Assembly: GCA_023424095.1 (NCBI GenBank)
Contig: JAFAEG010000073.1
Location: forward strand, 1 to 64,000
DNA: 64,000 nt
Reading direction: 5' to 3'
DNA from: Pseudomonadota bacterium
Lineage (GTDB): Bacteria > Pseudomonadota > Alphaproteobacteria > Sphingomonadales > Sphingomonadaceae
The translations under genes were made by a program, and so were the position numbers. Below, piece after piece: positions 60,233 to 64,000 of this stretch. The notes under the pieces are model-generated. The model did not search any database and was not told the DNA's origin. It was given only the letters and a program-made list of their open reading frames with translations. Numbering within the stretch: the first letter of the stretch is position 1; each line of letters begins with the position of its first letter.

Positions 60233-61165
60233 ATGGGGGCGCTGGTAGCGGGCGAGCGCGCCGCGCTCCGCCTGCTCGAATGGCTCGACGCGCGGGGCTA
60301 TGACTTCGTCACGATCACGCCGGAAAGCCATCGGCGCGTGCTGGCGCGAGCGGATATGCGCCGGGCAGCGGACCTGCGCGGCATCTTCGGCTGGAGCCTG
60401 CCATTCGATGCGCATGTCGCGGGCGAAGACTTGCTCGACCTGCTCAGGGACGGCGACCTGCTTCGGGAAACCGAAGGCGGCTGGAAGGCGGCGGTGCGGG
60501 TGTCGCGGGTGCGCGGCCAGCTCTTCCTTCATTCCGCCTTCCCGACCGACAGCGAGGACAGCGTCTTCCTCGGCCCCGACACTTCGCGCTTCCTGAACTT
60601 CATCGCGCAGGCGCTGCCCGAGCGGCGACCCGAACGGCTGGTCGATATCGGCGCGGGCGCGGGGGTGGGCGGAATCCTCGCCGCGCGGATGCTCGGCGCG
60701 CCGGTGCGCGTCGAACTGGCCGACATCAATCGCCGCGCGCTCAGCTTCGCGCGGGTCAATGCGGCCTTCGCGGGGGTCGCGGTGGAGACGGTCGAGAGCG
60801 ACGGGGTGAAGGCGATCGCGCCGGGTTTCGACCTCGCCATCGCCAACCCGCCTTTCATCATCGACGAGGGCGGCCCGGCCTACCGCGCCGGCGGCGGCAT
60901 GAATGGCGCGGAATTGTCGCTGAACTGGGTGCTCGAGGCGGCGGACAAGCTCGCGCCGGGCGGCCGGGTTTTGCTCTATACCGGCTCGGCGATCGTGGCG
61001 GGGCGGGATGCCCTCCGCGCCGCGCTGGCCGAGCAATTGCCCGCCGGCTGCAGCCTCGACTGGCGCGAACTGGACCCCGACATTTTCGGCGAGGAACTGG
61101 CCAAGCCGGTCTATGCGCAGGTCGAGCGGATCGCGGCGATCGGGGCGGTGATCGCCAGGGCCTGA
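60233..61165 (+). CDS. SAM-dependent methyltransferase (NPPF type)
   Basis: 310 residues. An N-terminal all-helix domain (about 1-120) precedes a Rossmann methyltransferase with motif I VDIGAGAGVGG (137-147), an acidic ELADIN loop (161-166) and motif IV NPPF (205-208). The NPPF motif points to methylation of an amide/amine nitrogen, as in HemK/PrmC-like or small-molecule N-methyltransferases. Third gene of the cassette; convergent with the GFA-like gene 5 bases away. Confidence 0.78.
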   Translation: MGALVAGERAALRLLEWLDARGYDFVTITPESHRRVLARADMRRAADLRGIFGWSLPFDAHVAGEDLLDLLRDGDLLRETEGGWKAAVRVSRVRGQLFLHSAFPTDSEDSVFLGPDTSRFLNFIAQALPERRPERLVDIGAGAGVGGILAARMLGAPVRVELADINRRALSFARVNAAFAGVAVETVESDGVKAIAPGFDLAIANPPFIIDEGGPAYRAGGGMNGAELSLNWVLEAADKLAPGGRVLLYTGSAIVAGRDALRAALAEQLPAGCSLDWRELDPDIFGEELAKPVYAQVERIAAIGAVIARA

Positions 61166-61169
61166 CCGC

Positions 61170-61568
61170 TCAGTCGAAATGCTCGACCTGGTCGCCCAGG
61201 ATCTCGACCCATTGATGCTTGCGCTCCTCCCAGACCGAAAAATTGGGAGCCGGGAAGCCGGGATCGGCGAACAGGCCGATCGGGATGGCGATTGCGCCCG
61301 GGACCGGCGAGCCGCCCTGATACCAGACGTCGCAACCGCATTTCGGGCACCAGTGGAAGACGGCCTCGTTGCCGCTGTCGGCGACCTGTACCCAGCTGTT
61401 CGATTCTCCCTCGAACGTCACGTCCGCCCCCTCGAACCGCGCCTGCGCCGCGAATGGGCTGCCGGTGCGCCGCTGGCAGGCGAGGCAGTGGCACACGGAA
61501 ATGCGGATCGGCTCGCCAGTGACGGTGACGGAGAGCTGGCCGCAGCGGCATTCCGCGCGGCGGTTCAC
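61170..61568 (-). CDS. GFA-family zinc protein
   Basis: 132 residues. Zinc ligands of the glutathione-dependent formaldehyde-activating (GFA/CENP-V) fold: ECRCGQL, CHCLACQRRTGS and WCPKCGCDVWY. The GTG start overlaps the ruvA stop as GTGA, so it is co-translated with ruvA. True formaldehyde activity is not proven for most members. Confidence 0.88.
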   Translation of the reverse strand: MNRRAECRCGQLSVTVTGEPIRISVCHCLACQRRTGSPFAAQARFEGADVTFEGESNSWVQVADSGNEAVFHWCPKCGCDVWYQGGSPVPGAIAIPIGLFADPGFPAPNFSVWEERKHQWVEILGDQVEHFD

Positions 61569-62155
61569 TTCGCCGCCTTCCTGAGCGCCAGCCGGACCAG
61601 CGCATCAAGGCTCGCGCCGCCACCCAGTTCGTCATTCGCGGCGTTGACGGCGGCATTGGCTTCGGCGGGTTTGAAGCCCAAGCCGAGCAAGGCGGAGACG
61701 GCGTCCGCGCCGGCGCCGCGGGGGGCGCTGACGCCGATCGGGCCGCTGGCGATGCCGCCGGCCTTGTCCTTCAATTCGTTGACGATGCGGGCGGCGAGCT
61801 TGGGGCCGACGCCGTTGGCGCGGGCGACCATGGCGGCATCGCCGGCCGCGACCGCGCGGTGGATTTCCTCGGGCGGGAGGACGGAGAGGATCGCCAGCGC
61901 GACCTTGCCACCGACGCCCTGCACGCCGGTGAGCAAGCGGAACCAGTCGCGTTCCCCGGCCGAACCGAAGCCGAACAGGGTCCAGGCATCCTCGCGCACC
62001 TGGAGCTCCGTGTAGAGCATGACCTGCCCGCCGACCGCGCCGATCGCCTCCAGCGTGCGGACCGAGGCCAGCACCTGATAGCCGACGCCGCCGACATCGA
62101 TCACGGCATGATCGGCGGCGGTTTCAGCGAGAATTCCGGTGAGACGGGCGATCAT
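61565..62155 (-). CDS. ruvA: Holliday junction DNA helicase subunit RuvA
   Basis: 196 residues. N-terminal OB fold (MIARLTGILAETAADHAVID VGGVGYQV), tandem HhH region (LLTGVQGVGGKVALAILSVL and VARANGVGPKLAARIVNELK) and the C-terminal RuvB-binding domain (DAVSALLGLGFKPAEANAAV). Recognises four-way junctions. It lies downstream of ruvC with a repeat element between. Confidence 0.96.
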   Translation of the reverse strand: MIARLTGILAETAADHAVIDVGGVGYQVLASVRTLEAIGAVGGQVMLYTELQVREDAWTLFGFGSAGERDWFRLLTGVQGVGGKVALAILSVLPPEEIHRAVAAGDAAMVARANGVGPKLAARIVNELKDKAGGIASGPIGVSAPRGAGADAVSALLGLGFKPAEANAAVNAANDELGGGASLDALVRLALRKAAK

Positions 62156-62175
62156 GGGCCTTGCCTACACCAACT

Positions 62176-62279
62176 CCGCTCGTCCTGAGTAGCCATTGAG
62201 CGAAGTCGACATGGCGTATCGAAGGACAGTCCTTCGATACGGGCCTTCGCCAAGCTCAGTCCCTACTCAGGATGAGCGG
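62176..62279. repeat. nested palindromic element between ruvA and ruvC
   Basis: Outer arms 62176-62192 and 62263-62279 (17 bp, one mismatch; CTACTCAGGATGAGCGG type) enclose a perfect 13+1+13 palindrome at 62215-62241. The right arm runs into ruvC and supplies its last codons and stop. This is a dispersed repeat type of sphingomonad genomes. Confidence 0.85.
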
Positions 62280-62758
62280 GTCAACTTGGCGCTCGCCAGA
62301 TGGTGGGCGTGGGTGATGGCGACGGCGAGGGCGTCGGCGGCGTCCTCGCCATCGATCTTCACGCCGGGCAGGAGCCGCGCGACCATGGCCTGAACCTGAT
62401 TCTTGTCCGCGCCGCCGGTGCCGACCACCGCTTTCTTCACCAGCCGGGCGGCATATTCGGCCGGATCAAGACCCGCCTTCGCGCAGCCGAGCAGGATCAC
62501 GCCGCGCGCCTGCCCCAGCTTCAGCGTCGATTGCGGGTTGGCGTTGACGAACACTTCCTCGACCGCTGCCGCGACCGGACCATGCGCTGCGATCACTTCC
62601 GCCAGCCCGGCATCGAGCGCCGCCAGCCGCGCGGGCAGCGCCAGCTTCGCGTCGGTCCTGATGCGGCCATTGGCCAGGTGGGACAGCCGGTTGCCCTCCG
62701 CCCGGATCACGCCCCAGCCGGTGGTGCCGAGACCGGGGTCCAAGCCGAGAATGATCAT
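62267..62758 (-). CDS. ruvC: crossover junction endodeoxyribonuclease RuvC
   Basis: 163 residues. LGLDPGLGTTGWGVI (Asp7), AAVEEVFVNANPQSTLKLGQ, KKAVVGTGGADKNQVQAMVA and DGEDAADALAVAITHAHH hold the four catalytic acids. Resolves Holliday junctions. Its final codons derive from a repeat element. Confidence 0.96.
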   Translation of the reverse strand: MIILGLDPGLGTTGWGVIRAEGNRLSHLANGRIRTDAKLALPARLAALDAGLAEVIAAHGPVAAAVEEVFVNANPQSTLKLGQARGVILLGCAKAGLDPAEYAARLVKKAVVGTGGADKNQVQAMVARLLPGVKIDGEDAADALAVAITHAHHLASAKLTRSS

Positions 62759-63017
62759 GAAAGAGAAAATTCTCTCACGCGAAGGCGCGAAGGCGCGAAG
62801 GAGAAAAGCCGTTCACGCGGAGGCGCGGAGAATTGGAAGAAAGCTGCGCGAAGCGCTTCAAGCCCTAAGGCTTTGAAGGGCGCCTGGCGGCGTCGGATTC
62901 GCGCGCCCCTCCGCGCCTCCCCTTCCTTCTCGGCGCCTCCGCGCGAAAGCTTCCTCGTCTTCGCGCCTTCGCGCCTTCGCGTGAACCAGCAATCCGTTCG
63001 TTCAGAACGAAGCGCCA
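62759..63017. repeat. GCGAAGGCGCGAAGG intergenic repeat element
   Basis: 259 bp between yebC and ruvC without a gene. Tandem GCGAAGG at 62778-62804, GCGGAGGCGCGGAG near 62817, then the reverse-complement pattern (CGCGCCTCC, GCGCCTTCGCGCCTTCGCG) at 62910-62981, with a central GCTTCAAGCCCTAAGGCTTTGAAG hairpin. A large imperfect palindrome related to the region at 38425-38599. Confidence 0.7.
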
Positions 63018-63761
63018 TCAGCCGAGTTTCTCCATCACCTCATCGGGAATGTCGTAATTGCCCCAGACGGTCTGGACGTCGTCATCATCTTCCAGCGCGT
63101 CGATCAGCTTCATCAGGGTGCCGGCCTCTTTCTCGTCCACCGAGACTTCGGTTTGCGGGCGCCAGGCGAGCTTCACGCTTTCCGGCTCGCCGAGCGTCGC
63201 TTCCAGCGCCTTGGCGACACCGTGCAATTCCTCGACGCTGGTCCAGATTTCGTGACCGTCCTCGCTGCTCGACACGTCATCGGCGCCGGCGTCGATCGCC
63301 GCCTCCAGCACGTCGTCAGACGAGCCCGCCTTGGCCGGGAATTCGATCAGGCCCATCCGGTCGAAGCCGTGGCTGACCGAGCCGGGCGCGCCCATATTGC
63401 CGCCATTCTTGGAAAAGGCGGTGCGCACATTGGTGACGGTGCGGTTGCGATTGTCGGTCAGCGCCTCGACGATCAGCGACACGCCGCCCGGGCCGAAGCC
63501 CTCGTAGCGCAGTTCTTCATAATCCTCGCCGCCCGCCGCGGACGCCTTGTCGATCGCGCGCTGAATATTGTCCTTGGGCATGGATTGCGCCTTGGCCGCG
63601 AGCACGGCGCCGCGCAGACGGGCGTTCATGTCGGGATCGGGCGCGCCCATCTTGGCCGCGACGGTGATCTCGCGCGACAATTTGGAGAACATCGCCGAAC
63701 GCTTTTTGTCCTGCGCGCCCTTGCGATGCATGATGTTCTTGAATTTGCTGTGACCGGCCAT
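63018..63761 (-). CDS. yebC: YebC/PmpR-family regulator
   Basis: 247 residues. AGHSKFKNIMHRKGAQDKKR is the family signature, with SKLSREITVAAKMG, RYEGFGPGG and VFSKNGGNMG-like segments. YebC proteins act as DNA-binding regulators or translation factors for proline-rich stretches. Often near ruvCAB, as here. Confidence 0.95.
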   Translation of the reverse strand: MAGHSKFKNIMHRKGAQDKKRSAMFSKLSREITVAAKMGAPDPDMNARLRGAVLAAKAQSMPKDNIQRAIDKASAAGGEDYEELRYEGFGPGGVSLIVEALTDNRNRTVTNVRTAFSKNGGNMGAPGSVSHGFDRMGLIEFPAKAGSSDDVLEAAIDAGADDVSSSEDGHEIWTSVEELHGVAKALEATLGEPESVKLAWRPQTEVSVDEKEAGTLMKLIDALEDDDDVQTVWGNYDIPDEVMEKLG

Positions 63762-63921
63762 GCCTGTCGCATTTCCTTCTGATTTTCGGTGCTAAATCCG
63801 CCCTAAATCACCGACCGGGCGCAACGCAACGGCAGGAAGAGATGGAATCACGGTAAGAGGTGCTTAAGCCTTAGTGTGATTCATGTTAATCGGCGATTCG
63901 CTCGGGGGAAGGGGCCGATCT

Positions 63922-64000
63922 ATGGAATCTGATTTCCGCTATTATTCGCGGCGCGCGGCCGAAGAGAGCCTGCGCGCCCGTAAGGCCGTCACCGACGCCG
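63922..64000 (+). CDS. partial hypothetical protein at window end
   Basis: 26 codons are visible: MESDFRYYSRRAAEESLRAR then KAVTDA, running off the window. A GGGGGAAGGGG Shine-Dalgarno-like stretch lies upstream. The start resembles small, basic, helical proteins found in alphaproteobacteria, but too little is present to name it. The 160 bp before it (63762-63921) hold no gene. Confidence 0.55.
   Translation, partial: MESDFRYYSRRAAEESLRARKAVTDA

Noticed and set aside
58235..61036. 933-codon minus-strand open frame opposite the three-gene cassette
   Set aside because: It is the antisense shadow of three well-supported genes with conserved motifs; its composition is Arg/His/Gln-rich as expected from GC-rich antisense.

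Overview
The window looks like a high-GC alphaproteobacterial chromosome of the order Sphingomonadales. Support comes from the ruv / ybgC / tolQRAB-pal arrangement, the plant/alphaproteobacterial-type glutamate-cysteine ligase, a DUF6065 protein, many TGA/ATGA-coupled genes and several intergenic inverted-repeat families usual in this order. No rRNA operon or CRISPR array is present. I infer the order; the genus is not resolved.

Layout. (1) 1-13,800 is core and housekeeping sequence: glycerophosphodiester phosphodiesterase, threonine synthase, a Sua5/TsaC-type tRNA modification enzyme, an acyl-CoA dehydrogenase, a GGDEF-EAL protein, a DUF72 protein, a LysR regulator with an extra HTH-like segment, GshA, a two-repeat secreted protein, an isoprenylcysteine-methyltransferase-like membrane protein and a tandem PilZ protein. 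(2) 13,809-13,895 is tRNA-Tyr(GTA). Its last 56 bp are repeated exactly at 32,714-32,769, bounding an integrated element of about 18.9 kb. The element carries a tyrosine integrase, RHH and HTH regulators, a TOPRIM/DUF3987 primase-helicase, a serine recombinase, an HK97-gp10-like protein, a tape-measure protein, both terminase subunits and a right-end cargo block. No portal, capsid, protease or major tail gene is recognisable, so it is a satellite-like or decayed siphophage. (3) 32,773-46,600 is accessory-core sequence: an overlapping ECF sigma factor / Ser-Thr kinase pair, tRNA-Gly(TCC), an M28 peptidase, RlmB, a 2Fe-2S ferredoxin, an AlkA-like glycosylase, an HEYAH metallopeptidase with repeats, a YdcH-type small protein, a YghU-like reductase, a DPP-IV-like peptidase and an OmpA-family protein. 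(4) 46,658-51,500 holds a DUF6065/cupin fusion behind an interrupted small gene with a Fur-like box, MgtC, a frameshifted VOC gene, an SRPBCC protein, a transglutaminase, and a short transcription unit with an 18-codon ORF behind a very long Shine-Dalgarno match. (5) 51,552-62,758 is the ruvC-ruvA / ruvB-ybgC-tolQRAB-pal locus. Between ruvA and ruvB, on the opposite strand, sits a compact three-gene cassette (heme-oxygenase-like diiron oxidase, arginine-deiminase/DDAH-like hydrolase, SAM methyltransferase). (6) 63,018-63,761 is yebC, and the window ends in the first codons of another gene.

The strongest candidates for undescribed biology are the three-gene oxidase/amidinohydrolase/methyltransferase cassette (58,361-61,165), the micro-ORF transcript (about 51,297-51,500), the capsid-less integrated element with an Ntn-hydrolase-like protein, and the ECF-kinase pair whose sigma region 2.2 lacks the usual acidic cluster. 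Function assignments are made by reading the sequences; no database search was run.
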